A DNA stretch of 64,000 bases, from NCBI RefSeq assembly GCF_041260155.1, contig NC_091933.1, positions 4,481,501-4,545,500 of the forward strand, written 5' to 3'. The stretch is from Ptychodera flava (lineage: Eukaryota > Hemichordata > Enteropneusta > Ptychoderidae). Below the pieces are notes generated by a model that made no database searches, was not told where the DNA came from, and was given only the letters and a program-made list of their open reading frames with translations. The position numbers and the translations under genes were made by a program. Shown here in pieces: positions 1-23,818 of the stretch. How positions within the stretch are numbered: the first letter of the stretch is position 1; each line of letters begins with the position of its first letter.

Positions 1-1024
1 ACTCTATCGTCCTAAACACCGGTACACCCCAGGGTTGTAACCTGTCACCGATACGCTATTCTTTGTTTACACATGATTGTGCTGTGAGTTCTGAGGAGAA
101 CAATTTCATAGTAAAATTCGCCAATGACACCACCCTTGGCGGTTTTATTGAATCTGATGAATCACCATATAGAAAACAAGTGGACGATACAGTTAAATGG
201 TGTTCCAATAACAACTTGGAACTGAATGTCAAGAAAACAAAGGAAATAATAGTGGACTTTCGTAAAAATCCATCAGAAATTACGCCTCTTACTATAAATG
301 GTACCGAAGTGGAAATAGTTAAATTTTTCAAATTTCTTGGTGTCTACTTATCTGCTGACTTGAAATGGGAAACAAATACTGATTTCATAGTTAAGAAAAG
401 CCAGCAACGCTTATTCTTTCTGCGGAGGTTGAAGAGTTTTCGTGTTAGTCAGAACTTGTTCATTAGGTTCTATCGCGGAGTGATTGAGAGTGTCTTGACA
501 TTCGCAATCACTGTCTGGTATGGCAATATCACAATGAATGAACGGAAACGACTCAACCGGATCGTCAGTACCGCCAGTAAAATTATTGGTTGTAATCTTC
601 CATCGCTAGACAGTCTTTACGAGGACCGTGTTCTCAAAAAGTCTGTCTCCATTGTCAATGATCAGTACCACCCTGCACACAATTTGTTTCAACTTATGCG
701 TTCTGGTGAACGTTACCGTTCAATCAAGTCAAGTTCTAATCGGTCCCTAAACATTCGCATGTTAAATGAATGTAAATCGAGTACTGTGAGAGCTCACACA
801 TCTCGTCTCTCATAGTTCCTTCACTTGTACTTCTGAAGTCGGCGCTTTTATTCTAACATGTTTATTTTTAATTCTGTTTGTTTTATTTTGTGTATTGCTC
901 TTTTATTCCCTGTTTTTTTTTATCTCACTGTCTGTCCTTTTGTTTTCGCAAAACCAAGATGTATTTCATTGTATGTGCAATAGCGTATATATATGATAAT
1001 AAAATTATTATTATTATTATTATT
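1..1024 (+). mobile_element. 5'-truncated CR1/L2-like non-LTR retrotransposon, 3' end
   Basis: The element enters from the left edge and ends in an (ATT)n tail at about 1000-1024, the usual 3' end of CR1/L2-type elements. It contains the C-terminal half of a reverse transcriptase, open from position 3 to the stop at 813-815. The inner part of the ORF is recognised by motifs. The flank after the tail begins with a short perfect hairpin. The superfamily is inferred from motif style and tail type; no search was run. Confidence 0.85.
3..815 (+). pseudogene. Reverse transcriptase C-terminal fragment (non-LTR)
   Basis: The frame is open from position 3 with no start codon, so it is the remainder of a longer ORF. 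It shows TGTPQG (RT motif B) at the very start, then the catalytic block read as KFANDTT at about 111-134. After that come LNVKKTKEIIVDF, FKFLGVYLSADLKW, and a C-terminal stretch ending in RYRSIKSSSNRSLN. That end is the hallmark of the CR1/L2/jockey-like thumb and C-terminus. The family normally has F/Y-A-D-D; here the first aspartate is asparagine (codon AAT, 123-125), which should abolish catalysis. The remaining frame is intact, suggesting recent loss. Confidence 0.88.
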
Positions 1025-1048
1025 GTACTTGGGCCTCAGCCCAAGTAC
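1025..1048. repeat. Perfect 10-bp-stem hairpin after the retroelement tail
   Basis: GTACTTGGGC, a four-base CTCA loop, then GCCCAAGTAC. It directly abuts the (ATT)n tail. A related GGCCCAAGTAC lies at 4737-4747, also next to an (ATT)n run. Confidence 0.8.
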
Positions 1049-2449
1049 ATTTGTTTTCATTCCGTGGGAAAAAACTCTGTAAGGTATAACCATTCCTGGC
1101 TGAGACCAGGGAGGGCAAAATGTCTTGGCTTCATCTTTCTTGGCATAATAAATGGCGTAATGATGTTAACTGAATGGAAGTGCTGCTCTCAGCCAGTCTT
1201 GAATAAGTGAGATGTGAATATTAATGCTTCTCTATCTGAGTTTTTGCCACAAAATCTTCTGAATATAATCAAAATGTGCATCGAAATGCAACAATTAATG
1301 CACCCTCCGTTTCCTAGGCGATGGCACGACCCTTGCTACACCCACTGGACGAGCCAAAGTGGGAGGGGTAATTTCAATTTGGTCGAACAAGAGGGCTCGA
1401 GACCAGAATTTAACATTTAAACTTGAAACATGTTTAATCGCTGACAAGATGTGGACTAGTGTTAATCGAAGTAAAATTGTGAAAAGGAAAGGTTTTATAT
1501 CCCGGACACAATGAAAAACATTACGACTGGAAACTGTACCCCCAGTTGAGAATAGTAATGCCCACAGCGATGGAGAACACTTATCCTTGAGCTGAGAAAA
1601 CCAGACCATCATTTCGAAATAGAGCTGCAGATTCGAGAAGCTCGTTCAAAATAGCTAGGTACACCCCATAAAGGGGTGGTTTCGAGTTTTGAGGGAAAAT
1701 TTCGCCTCCTTCATATAGAAATCGTACGTTTGTTTTTCCAGGAGAACACACCATTTGACACAAAATTTGCATGTAAAGGGGTCGCCAGTAAGCACGTGGT
1801 CAAATCTGGCATAAGAAACAATATGAAATGTTGGGTAAAGCCAGTCCAAAATAAACTGATTTGAACTTTTGTGTTTTGTAATTTATACCACTGCAGTAAC
1901 ATTACCTTTTTTGACAACATCACACAATGTAATATGTTTTGAAACTGAATACTCCGACGTATTCTGTGTCTCCTTTGCTAAAAAATACGGTATGCCGATT
2001 ATTACCATGTAAGGAGATGATGACGTCAAGACAGATTTGTAGTGTGTTTGGTCCTGGATGGTGCACGAAGTTTTGTCAAGGTAGCTTGTGGATTTAGTTC
2101 CTAAATGGGAGAGATTAGGGTCGATCTAAACGAAGGCTGAAGAATGTTATGATCCTCTAAGCGAGCTGAACTCTAACGCGAATGGTTGGATAATTTGGAG
2201 GATGTCTAGAATGATCTCGTCTCACTAAGATTATTTGGCGGTCAGTATTGAATTTCAACTGCGTCACAAGTTTGCGAAATGAGTATTCCGTCAAACGGTC
2301 AACGAACGATATTTAGAAATCTGGAGACATGGCACATCGCATTTTTATTTTAATATTTTATATTTTACAAAAGATGTAAGAAGCAATGATTTTGTCGAAA
2401 ATTCTGAAAAAAATATAGGAAGATTTGATCGCGAACACATTTTCACTTG
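1049..2449. other. No gene seen
   Basis: Only short ORFs without codon structure or recognisable motifs. No repeat could be delimited by eye. Confidence 0.6.
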
Positions 2450-2455
2450 GGGTCA

Positions 2456-2779
2456 ACTAGCTCTGCGTACGATGCTGTGTGTTCCGCTACAGCTAATCGC
2501 CCCGCTCACCACAGCCCTGCAAAGACCCGTACGCGTACGTAGGGTCGGTGACTTCAAATCCATTTTGGGACTTGACGTAAAAAGCCAAATTACTGCCGAA
2601 ATTCAGCGTTCTTGGGCCCAAGTCGTATCCCAGCCTACCTCAGCTACTCGATCGCTTCCAAAAATGACAGTCTTTTATTCACTTCTCGTAAATAACCGTC
2701 GATGTCGGCAACTCTATCGCTAGCCCTGCGTACGATGCTGTGTGTTAGCTGTAGCACATAGCATCGTACGCAGGGCTAG
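2456..2779. mobile_element. MITE with ~40-bp terminal inverted repeats and TSD
   Basis: The left end (CTAGCTCTGCGTACGATGC, continuing to the CTACAGCTAA block) matches the reverse complement of the right end with few mismatches. Both ends are flanked by GGGTCA (2450-2455 and 2780-2785), read as a target-site duplication. The right 60 bases (2720-2779) also form a nested hairpin, 24 of 25 bases paired around a 10-base loop. No transposase fits in the ~320 bp, so it is non-autonomous. Confidence 0.78.
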
Positions 2780-3146
2780 GGGTCAGCATGGGGTCGCAGC
2801 CATGTTGCCTCAAAACTTATTTCTGTCTGCACTCAAAACTCAAAAATGTCGGATATGAACCTGAAAAATCGATGCAATTTTGTCAAACTTCGGCGAAATT
2901 TCAGCATATAGACAAAATTTCATCTAGGTAAGGTAAATTTACTGAAATTTGATCGACAAATAATCCTGAGCTTGAACGTGACAGCTCGCCTTCTCCGGGA
3001 AGTCAAGTATCCAGCTGCTCATACACAGTTGCCCATATGGCCAGGTTTATGAGATTGTTTTCAAGCGACGGCGGCAGACCGTACGGGGCTCTGGATATGA
3101 ACCTACCGCCGGTGTAGCTGTAATAACTGTTGCGTTGTTTTTAGTG

Positions 3147-3570
3147 CCCATGGACGAAGTCCTGGGGGAGTTATAGGTTTGGTCATGTCAGTCCGTCCGT
3201 CCGTCCGTTCACGCAGATATCTCAGACATGCCCTGGTCAATTTCTTTCAAACTTTGCACAAGAATAGTACCCAACCCCATACAGATGCACGTCGATTTGT
3301 TTCACAATGCGATCGAATTTGGCCGTGTTAGAGGACTTTTTAGTTTACACCTCCATAGACTCCCATGTATAAGGCAGTTCTCCATAGACTTTCATGTATA
3401 AGGCCAAGAAAAATAAAAATTTAGTTTCTCATCGTATTCATATTGCCTAAAGGATGCAGTGACACAGTTTTTTGTCCCCACGGATAAAGTCCAGGGGGCT
3501 TATAGATTGGGTCATATCCGTCCGTGAGTCCATCAGTGAGTCCATCGGTTCACGCAGATATCTCAGACAT
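3147..3570. repeat. Two diverged copies of a ~95-bp module with (GTCC)n
   Basis: The block at 3147-3240 (GACGAAGTCC, a GTCC run, GTTCACGCAGATATCTCAGA) recurs diverged at 3476-3570. The second copy runs straight into the 226-bp tandem array, so both probably belong to one repeat family. Confidence 0.65.
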
Positions 3571-4462
3571 TTTGACAAAATATCATGTGACCTTGGTGAC
3601 CTTTGACCTCAAATATACATTATTGTCCATAACTCAGTAACCACAAGTGCTAAACATTTCATATTTGGTATGATGGGACACCTTATGACGCCACATATTG
3701 TACCTCATTAATTATGCGCATATCTAATTTTGAGCGAGCCAATAGAGCTAGAGGTCTGATTTTTGGTATATAGGGATAAGTTAACAACATAATTTGTTTG
3801 ACAAAACGTCACGTGACCTCAATGACCTTTGACATCAAATATACATATTTGTCCACAACTCAGTAACCACAAGTTCTACACCCTTCATATTTGGTATGAT
3901 AGGACACCTTATGACACCATATATTGTACCTCATTAATTATGCGCATATCTTATTTTGAGCGAGCCAATAGAGCTAGAGGTCTGATTTTTGGTATATAGG
4001 AATAACTTAGCAATACAATTATTATGACAAAATGTGACGTGACCTCAATGACCTTTGACCTCAAATATATATATTTGTCCACAACTCAGTAACCATAAGT
4101 GCTACATCCTTCATATTTGGTATGATAAGACACCTAACGACACCACATATTGTACCTTATTAATTATGCGCATATCTAATTTTGAGCGAGCCAATAGAGC
4201 TAGAGGTCTGATTTTTGGTATATAGGAATAACTTAGCAATACAATTATTTTGACAAAATGTCACGTGACCTCAATGACCTTTGACCTCAAATATATATAT
4301 TTGTCCACAACTCAGTAACCACAAGTGCTACACCCTTCATATTTGGTATGATGGGACACCTTATGACACCACATATTGTACCTCATTAATTATGCGCATA
4401 TCTAATTCTGAGCAAGCCAATAGAGCTGGATGTCCTATTTTTGGTATATAGGGATAACTATA
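3571..4462. repeat. Exact-period 226-bp tandem repeat, about 4 copies
   Basis: The marker TGACAAAA recurs with the same phase at 3571, 3797, 4023 and 4249, exactly 226 bp apart. Copies share long blocks such as CAACTCAGTAACCA, ATTAATTATGCGCATATC and GAGCGAGCCAATAGAGCT and differ by scattered substitutions. Each copy holds a TGACCTTTGACCT-type motif. No coding potential. Confidence 0.92.
3597..3609 (-). promoter_or_regulatory. DR1-type nuclear-receptor half-site pair (in 226-bp repeat)
   Basis: TGACCTTTGACCT is the complement of AGGTCA-A-AGGTCA, the consensus bound by RXR, HNF4 and COUP-TF-like receptors. It is perfect here and at 4049-4061 and 4275-4287, and altered at 3823-3835. That it acts as a binding site is inference. 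Confidence 0.4.
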
Positions 4463-6069
4463 GGGTAGAAATCTAAATATGCCCATCTAAATATTAGACA
4501 TCTACCATCGAGAACAAAAAGAAATTTGCTGTAATTGAATATTTAAGGAGTTTAAGCAATTTCACTATAAATAAAGAACCCCTGCCTCAAACTCCACAAA
4601 AGTTGCTAGACATATTTTGCCGTTGTCATGCCATTGCTTCGTTTAATAACCAGTTAATCAAATGCCTAATTGACAGGAGGAATTCAAGAACATATTTGAA
4701 TAGTAGTATATATTGTCCTCAAAAATACTCTATCTCGGCCCAAGTACTCATTGCCTTCAGCAATACTGCCTTGTTATTATTATTATTATTATGTTTGAAA
4801 TAAGCATGTTTGAAATAAGTATATTTATTTATGAAAACGACTAGTTATAAGAATAGTAGACTACAGAAATAATCCAGTATATTTTTGGTCTGCTACAAGA
4901 ACCACATGTCAAAATTTCGGTCATTCGGAGAAACAGTCGGTCTCGGACCGCAGGACAGACGTTTCGAACTCTGAATATTTTTTATATTTTTTTTATGGAA
5001 ATCAGCCGAAAAACTCTTCAACTTCAAATACTGCTTTCTGCGTAAATTATACTCACTTCTCAGCGGTTCTTTCTCTCCGAAAGACTAAAACACAAGACAG
5101 TTCATTATATTTGTAGTAATCACTTATCAAGCTACTTGACAAGATCAAAGACTGCACAGTAAATCAAATGAAAAGTCTAGGGAGAAACTTCTGAGCTACT
5201 CTGTCTGGTAAATTAAAAGGGAATAAAAAGACCAGAAAAGCATTACACACTGCTGAATTTTTCTTCTTGCATACAAATAAACTGAATTAATTAGTATAAT
5301 AAACTAGAAACATAAACGGAAGTAATTTTGTCCTTAACCTATAGTAGGAGTCGATTTCTGAACTATTAAGCCGACTCTATTTTGCCGCTCCATAATAAAA
5401 TGATACATATTTCCTTGAATTCAATCAAAATGCAGAAGAACGAACGCTAAGGTACTAGTGGAGCAGAAATGATGAAAGTAAGAATGTTTGATGTTAGAAC
5501 AATATGACGCTATAAACCTGTCATTAGTAAAGATAACATTGCCCATCAGACTTCATTCAAAATTAAGTTAAGTAACAAAAAGCATACACACTAAAACTAT
5601 GTTCTTCCAGTGGCTGCAGTTTGTTGGTATGGTGACTTAAGAAACTACATTGTTTTGCATTCATGTATACTATTCTTATGCATCATTAAACAGCGACGTC
5701 ATCACTTCTGTATCGATATGTGAATGCTTAAAATGTGCCTTTCAAGTTTTATGCATAAAGCAAAGCTTAAGGTGTCTGTGTCAAATTCAAAGGAATGATA
5801 TCATTTTGTAGTTAATTTTATCATGTCATTGGATGCGAGAAAAAAAGAAGCAGTTTACAGGCAAACAACATAATTGTGCTTCAGGCAAACAGCACCTGCT
5901 TCAGAAAGTTGGAAGCTTGAAAGAGAATGGAAGCAACCAGTATTGCTGTAAGATAACTGATGGGGGACTAAACAGAAGTCATTGTGGATTTAGTCTGTAA
6001 GAAACCACTGCCACTAGTGATGAAGTTTGTTGTAGGCACTATGCTGAAAGCCTTAGGAACAAACTCACG
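4463..6069. other. No gene seen; (ATT)n at about 4773-4791
   Basis: AT-rich sequence with one short trinucleotide run. I found no exon of the neighbouring GDI gene here on the minus strand. Confidence 0.55.
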
Positions 6070-6310
6070 TCTTATGATTCTCGCCAATGAACGGCGAGTC
6101 TTGATGATTCTCGCCAGTGAATTTCAATTCTCTCTGTACTTAGTGAGAATTTCCATTCTCACCGGTGAGAATTTGTTCTCACACTTGATTCTCGCCAAGG
6201 AGTGCATTTCTCACCAATCTCCAGTGGAGATTAAAATTTTCTCACCGACAGCAGCGAGAATAAGAAAACATTCTCACCGATTGCGAGAAAGCGTCAGTAT
6301 CTCGCTCTAG
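6070..6310. repeat. Cluster of TTCTCRCC / GGYGAGAA motifs in both orientations
   Basis: About ten close variants of TTCTCGCC or its complement occur in 240 bp, including a perfect 18-bp palindrome ATTCTCACCGGTGAGAAT at 6155-6172. No ORF explains it convincingly. Confidence 0.6.
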
Positions 6311-8012
6311 TCACGCACTTTTTCCCTATAGTGGTGATGCATGCCCGAACTTTGAAACCTGTGGTTGCTTGCAGGTCAGGCTTCGCCGTTGGCGCAAATC
6401 AAGACTCAGGTTCTCGGTCAGGAACGCGAAAGGAATAGATGCAGAAATCTTAATTCAATGACATTGATATTAAGGGTGGGGGGTGAGAGATTAATTGACG
6501 AGCATTTTTCTTCTTCCAGCTAAAATTATTTATTTAACTTTGCCAATTCTGGAAACCCTTCTCTCTCAAAGGAATCTCTATTTTGCAACTGACATGCAAC
6601 ATTGCTAATGTTTCCTGTTCGTTTTGGCCGTCATGTAGCAAAGGCACACTAAGGGCAACTGCCATCACTCTGTCAGACCAGGGTGTGTGTTAGTCCGCCT
6701 GTCTGTCTGTCCTTCCATCCGTCCGTCAGTCTGTAGACTTAATTTGTGGAGCTCGCTCGTAACCCATAAATTATTTCATCAAATGTGTCCAGCTTTACTA
6801 TAAGGAATGTTCAGATGATTACATAGAAGGGAGTGCAATTTCACAGATGTGGTTTGCAGAAGTGTGAACAAAGTTATTCCATCATAATTTGTATATATTT
6901 TGGTGGGGACAATGAAGTCAATATTTGTTCAAATTAGCATAAGATTTGCATATTTGTATATTTGAGAATTCTTTGGTCTATCTTTGTCAAAAGTTTGCTC
7001 TTCGGGAAAGATTTGTCGGATAGGTCTTGATTTGGATTTTAGTTTTTTTAAGATGACCTTGTTAAAATACATGCAAATGATGGAGAAATTTGAATATGTA
7101 AATACTGCACCTCATTTTGTCAGTTTTATGAATACAAATTTTCGGAACTGCTGGTGTAATAGCTTTTAAAGGTATTGAGGAGCTCTCATAGTGGATTTAA
7201 TTTTGACTAATTTTGCTCATGCAAACTTTTAGAACAGTTTTCTGAGACCATATTATTTTCGAACAAATGATTGTCTAGCTTTCAACTTTAGTCCATAGAT
7301 TCATCAGCATGTGTGCTTTGTATTTTACGCAAATGATGTTGAAATTTGCACAATATGAGCTCGCTGAAAATTGTTTTCGATTAAATCGTACTCTTTTTAT
7401 AATCATTGCCGTAGTACAGAGGCCACAAAAGTTTTACTTTAGGCATACAACATGTGCTTTTGTAAGGGATAAACTTAACTTGTACTGTAATAATAAAGAT
7501 TTCTGATGAGTAAAAGCTGATTGCAAATTAAGTCTTTTGGGACTCGGCCTGTGAAAAATACGCCAAAACTGTTTAAGCGATTAAGTTTTTCTATAAAGGT
7601 AGTAAGGGAGTTCGGAAAGAAGCCGCTAATATTTTGATGACTGCACAATGCATAGGAAGTAGAGGAATTATTGGTACTGAAAGTGACGCAAATAATCAAA
7701 TTGGTGGATGTCGACCGTTGTCCCCTCCTGATACAAAAACAAACTTTGAATATTCAACGTTAAATTCAGTCATTTTAAGGCCACTTTAAGACTGAAATTT
7801 TACTCATTGAAAGATATTTGGATCAGCTGTTTGCTTTATTGGCCATATTTGCATTTACTAAAAAAAAATGAAAACTATGAAATAATATCAAAAATCCTCC
7901 TTCACAGACTGCAAGCACACTGGCTGGCATGGGAGCACCCCTTGAAGCTGGAAGCAACAGGGCAATCGCTCCGAGAAATGGAGGTTGAGTAATGTCATAG
8001 GAAGTTCGATAC
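6311..8012. other. No confident gene; simple repeats and AT-rich repeat remnants
   Basis: Contains a (GTCT/GTCC)n stretch around 6690-6730 and degenerate GCATATTTG-rich sequence at 6870-7160. The 140 bases next to 8012 are discussed with the GDI C-terminus. Confidence 0.5.
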
Positions 8013-20426
<12,414 letters not shown>

Positions 20427-20976
20427 CTGAAAATTGCAGTTTCACAAGTTGAACAGATGTGCGCAAATTAAAACAAAAATTCCAATAACGAACAGACTCT
20501 GCCCCAAAAGGTCCAAAATGGCCGGGTTGACAGAACACTTAAAGGGTTCATAATATCAGTGCGCAACCTAGGTTACAGGTTTGTGTATTATGGTATCCAC
20601 TGATCATAAAACCTGGTAGGCGGTCTATTATCAGTTCATGGCATCACAATAATGAAGTAAACGATTTAATAGTAGCCTTCTCCTGAGGAAAAAAGCTATG
20701 TGTTTGACACCCAATTACTTTGCCCTTAGAGAATTAATTTATATGGCGGAAGCATAAATTGCGATCACTATTTTCACCTCTACTAAAAAGCAGTGACGTC
20801 GATTTTCAATACGTTTTACCCAAATGATCACCCTTCTGTAACTTTAGAATGCAGATTGTCAAATTTTGCCGTTAGATTACAAAACTCTGTGATTAGGTTA
20901 TGTACTCCAATTTCTATTCGTCTTTTAACGCCAGTAAAGAAACGTTATTTATTCTCGACTATTCTGTTTGTTTATT

Positions 20977-22681
20977 AGGGCGCCTTCAGTAATGACAGGG
21001 TTGGGCCGGGGGAATTGGGGGAGAGTCACTTTTTAGAAAACAGTTCAAGGGGGAGGGTCATTTTTTATAAACCTATCTGGGGGGGGGGGGGGGGTCACTT
21101 TTGACCGAAGCTGATATTATGGCCAAACTTTTGATTGTCCGTGTGATATTTCCTGAATAGGAAATCACCAACAAAATGCGCACACACTTATAGACCGCCA
21201 TGCATAGTGAATTGACATTTTGGTGAAATTCCAAAATCAAATTTCTTACACAACCATAGACTTGTAACCACTCTAGTCTAATCAAGAACAATAATGTGAA
21301 TAATCAAGCATACATAAATGCACAGATTTATCTAATTTTGACTGAAAAAAATTATTCATAGTTTCATCATACACCCCAATGCATAGTGAATCGACATTTT
21401 GGTGAAATTCAAAAATCAAATTTCTTGCACAATCATGGACTTGTAACCACTCTGTCTAATCAAGAACAATAATGTGAATAATCAAGCATACATAAATGCA
21501 AAGATTGATCTAATTTTGTACTAAAAAAAATATTCATAGTTTCATCAAAGACCCCAATGCATAGTGTATGGACATTTTGGTGAAATTCCAAAATCATATT
21601 TCTTGCACAACCATAGACTTTTAACTACTCTAGTCTAATCAAGAACAATAATGTGAATAATCAAGCATACATAAATGCACATATTTATCTAATTTTGTAC
21701 TGAACAAAAAAAATATTCATAGTTTCATCAAAGACCCCAATGCATAGTGTATGGACATTTTGGTGAAATTCCAAAATCATATTTCTTGCACAACCATAGA
21801 CTTTTAACTACTCTAGTCTAATCAAGAACAATAATGTGAATAATCAAGCATACATAAATGCACATATTTATCTAATTTTGTACAGAAAAAAAATCATTCA
21901 TAGTTTCACCATAGACCCAAATGCATAGTGAATCGACATTTCAGTGAAATTCCAAAATCATATTTCTTCCACAACAATAGACTTGTAACCACTCTAGTCT
22001 AATCAAGAAAATTAATATCAATAATCAAGAGTACACAAATGCAAAGATTGATCTATTTTTGAATTGGAAGAAACTATTCATACTTTCATCATAGACACCA
22101 TGGATAGTGAACCAACTTTTTAGATGAAATTCAGAAATCAATTTCTTGTACACAAATGTTCATTTCACTTCCCTATTCAAGCAAAGTACATTTAAATACA
22201 TTATCAAACATATATAAAATACAGATATAGCATGTTTTGTGGGGGTAAATTGTCAATAATTTGCCTGATAGACTCCATGTATTATGATTTGATATTTTTG
22301 GAGGAAGCACTAAATCAGCTACGTCTTGCCTTCTTATAGTTGCACAAAATATGGTGACCCTCCCTAAAATGTTTGAAATACCATATCTCTTCAAAAATTC
22401 TTGCGTGATAAATTGCGACCGTCCCTCCAAAAACACCAGCCTCCCCTCTGTAATTTGTTCCTAACATAACAATTGAACCAATTGTTATGTAAATTAGCTG
22501 ATACTTTTTTAGTTATTCCCAGGGAGAATACCGCAGTAGTGGGGAGGGTCAAGTTTTAGAAAGTCGGACAAGATGGAGGGTCACATTTTAGACAGGAGGA
22601 TAGGGAGAGGATCACATTTTGCTGTACAGGTGTTCGCGAAATTCCCCCGGCCCACCCCCCTGTAATTACTGAAAGCTCCCT
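20977..22681. mobile_element. 1.7-kb non-autonomous DNA transposon with ~42-bp TIRs
   Basis: The left end AGGGCGCCTTCAGTAATGAC...GGGCCGGGGGAATT matches the reverse complement of the right end AGGGAGCTTTCAGTAATTAC...GGGCCGGGGGAATT. The interior is a tandem array of ~180-bp units between G-rich subterminal segments. No transposase frame is visible. A target-site duplication could not be settled by eye. Confidence 0.8.
21130..22340. repeat. ~180-bp tandem array inside the DNA transposon, 6-7 units
   Basis: ATGCATAG-type markers occur at 21200, 21379, 21557, 21740, 21921, 22100 (ATGGATAG) and weakly at 22277, spaced 177-183 bp. Each is followed by GACATTTTGGTGAAATTCC or a variant. Central units are most alike and outer ones most diverged. 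Confidence 0.93.
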
Positions 22682-22967
22682 TATATCATTTGGCTCGATT
22701 TGCAACAAAGGGCAGCTCATCTGAACACTTACGAGTTTTTCAGTGAATATAAGTTAAATTCGTTTTCGAGAAAAATATACTATTTGTACAGCAAGGTTAT
22801 AACGGTTGTAACATTATCTTGACAAATTGGTAAGCGACATTGTCACCGTGACGACCCGTCACTGTCATATCACATATCAGGTAAGTTCAAACCAGACAGC
22901 AACCCCCGCGACCAGCAAGAGCCATTTTTCAGTGCATCGAATCTCTCCTTGGTGTTTCGTGTTAAAA

Positions 22968-23221
22968 ATGGCTCAGAAGAATCCAAGAGGTGCTTTTGGA
23001 GAAGATGGCATAGACCGGTTTCTCATCCTGTGCACTGGTGCTGCCATTGCTGGAGTCATCCGGCGACCAGGAACCAGCAGTTAGTACCGTGCATGGTGTC
23101 AGCAAGGTCTCTCTTCAAATGGGGCCGTTGTGTCAGCTATTATATATAAAAAGTTGGTCTGTTTCTAGTCTTTCGAGCAATATTTACCCATTTTGACTGT
23201 TTCGCAGTGATGTCCATTTAA
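22968..23221 (+). CDS. Putative 41-aa small protein, two exons (unrecognised)
   Basis: The ATG at 22968 opens MAQKNPRGAFGEDGIDRF, followed by a short hydrophobic stretch LILCTGAAIAGVI and RRPGTS. Unspliced it stops after 38 codons. A donor A|GTTAGT at 23079/23080 and an acceptor TTTCGCAG ending at 23207 would join it in frame to four more residues and a TAA (23219-23221), giving 41 aa. The layout (polar N-terminus, one short hydrophobic segment, then arginines) resembles small single-pass organelle-membrane proteins, but I do not recognise the family. It could be a chance ORF. Confidence 0.4.
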
Positions 23222-23399
23222 CTCTAGATGACTTTAAAGTGAATGTAACTGCACCGAGTTACAAATATCATCCTGGCCCTTTCCTCACAATGAAAACAAC
23301 CGGAAATGGTAATTCTCAACAACTTTCTTCAATATTGCTGTCATGTTTATATATGTTTGTTAATCTTCATCCTTAAAGTATGTAAAAATACCAGTCAGC

Positions 23400-23582
23400 T
23401 GGTCGCTAGTGTCTGTATTTGAATTGTGTTTAGTAGTATGCCACATTAGCGGATGTCTTCACTTGAGTTGTATTTAGTACTACACCATCACCACCAGTTG
23501 CTGGTGTCTGTATTTGAATTGAGTTCAGTACTACACCATTAGATGGTATCTGTCTTTGAGTTGTGTTTAGTACTACACTGCC
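23400..23582. repeat. ~60-bp degenerate tandem repeat, 3-4 units
   Basis: GTGTCTGTATTTGAATTG followed by a TTTAGTACTACAC-type block recurs three to four times with drift. Confidence 0.75.
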
Positions 23583-23602
23583 AAACATTTTCCCATCCAT
23601 TT

Positions 23603-23608
23603 TTTATT
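23603..23608 (-). promoter_or_regulatory. Poly(A) signal of M1 gene A
   Basis: AATAAA on the minus strand, 211 bp past the gene A stop codon. Gene B has the same hexamer at the equivalent distance. Confidence 0.6.
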
Positions 23609-23818
23609 ATTTCATTCTTTCCTCTCCAAAAGTAATAATTATACAAAAGGAAAATTTACAGCTTGTGAATCGAAAGTTACGATGTTGACATTTTGACCGA
23701 CCCCCTGCGAGAGAACGCGTTTCATGGTTAAATCCTTGGATTTGCTTTGTGAAGTTAAGGAAGAAAATATCAACATCTTGCATGGTGATTTTGTAACTGA
23801 TACAGTAATTGAGATATT

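Noticed and set aside
3571..4462. Possible CRISPR-like regular array
   Set aside because: Units are contiguous 226-bp tandem copies without unique spacers, and the genome is eukaryotic.
5984..6310. Plus-strand 108-codon frame
   Set aside because: Its sequence is dictated by the repeated TTCTCGCC motif, not by protein constraint.
7807..7992. Plus-strand 61-codon frame next to GDI exon 8
   Set aside because: No family resemblance; the other strand is where GDI sequence would continue.
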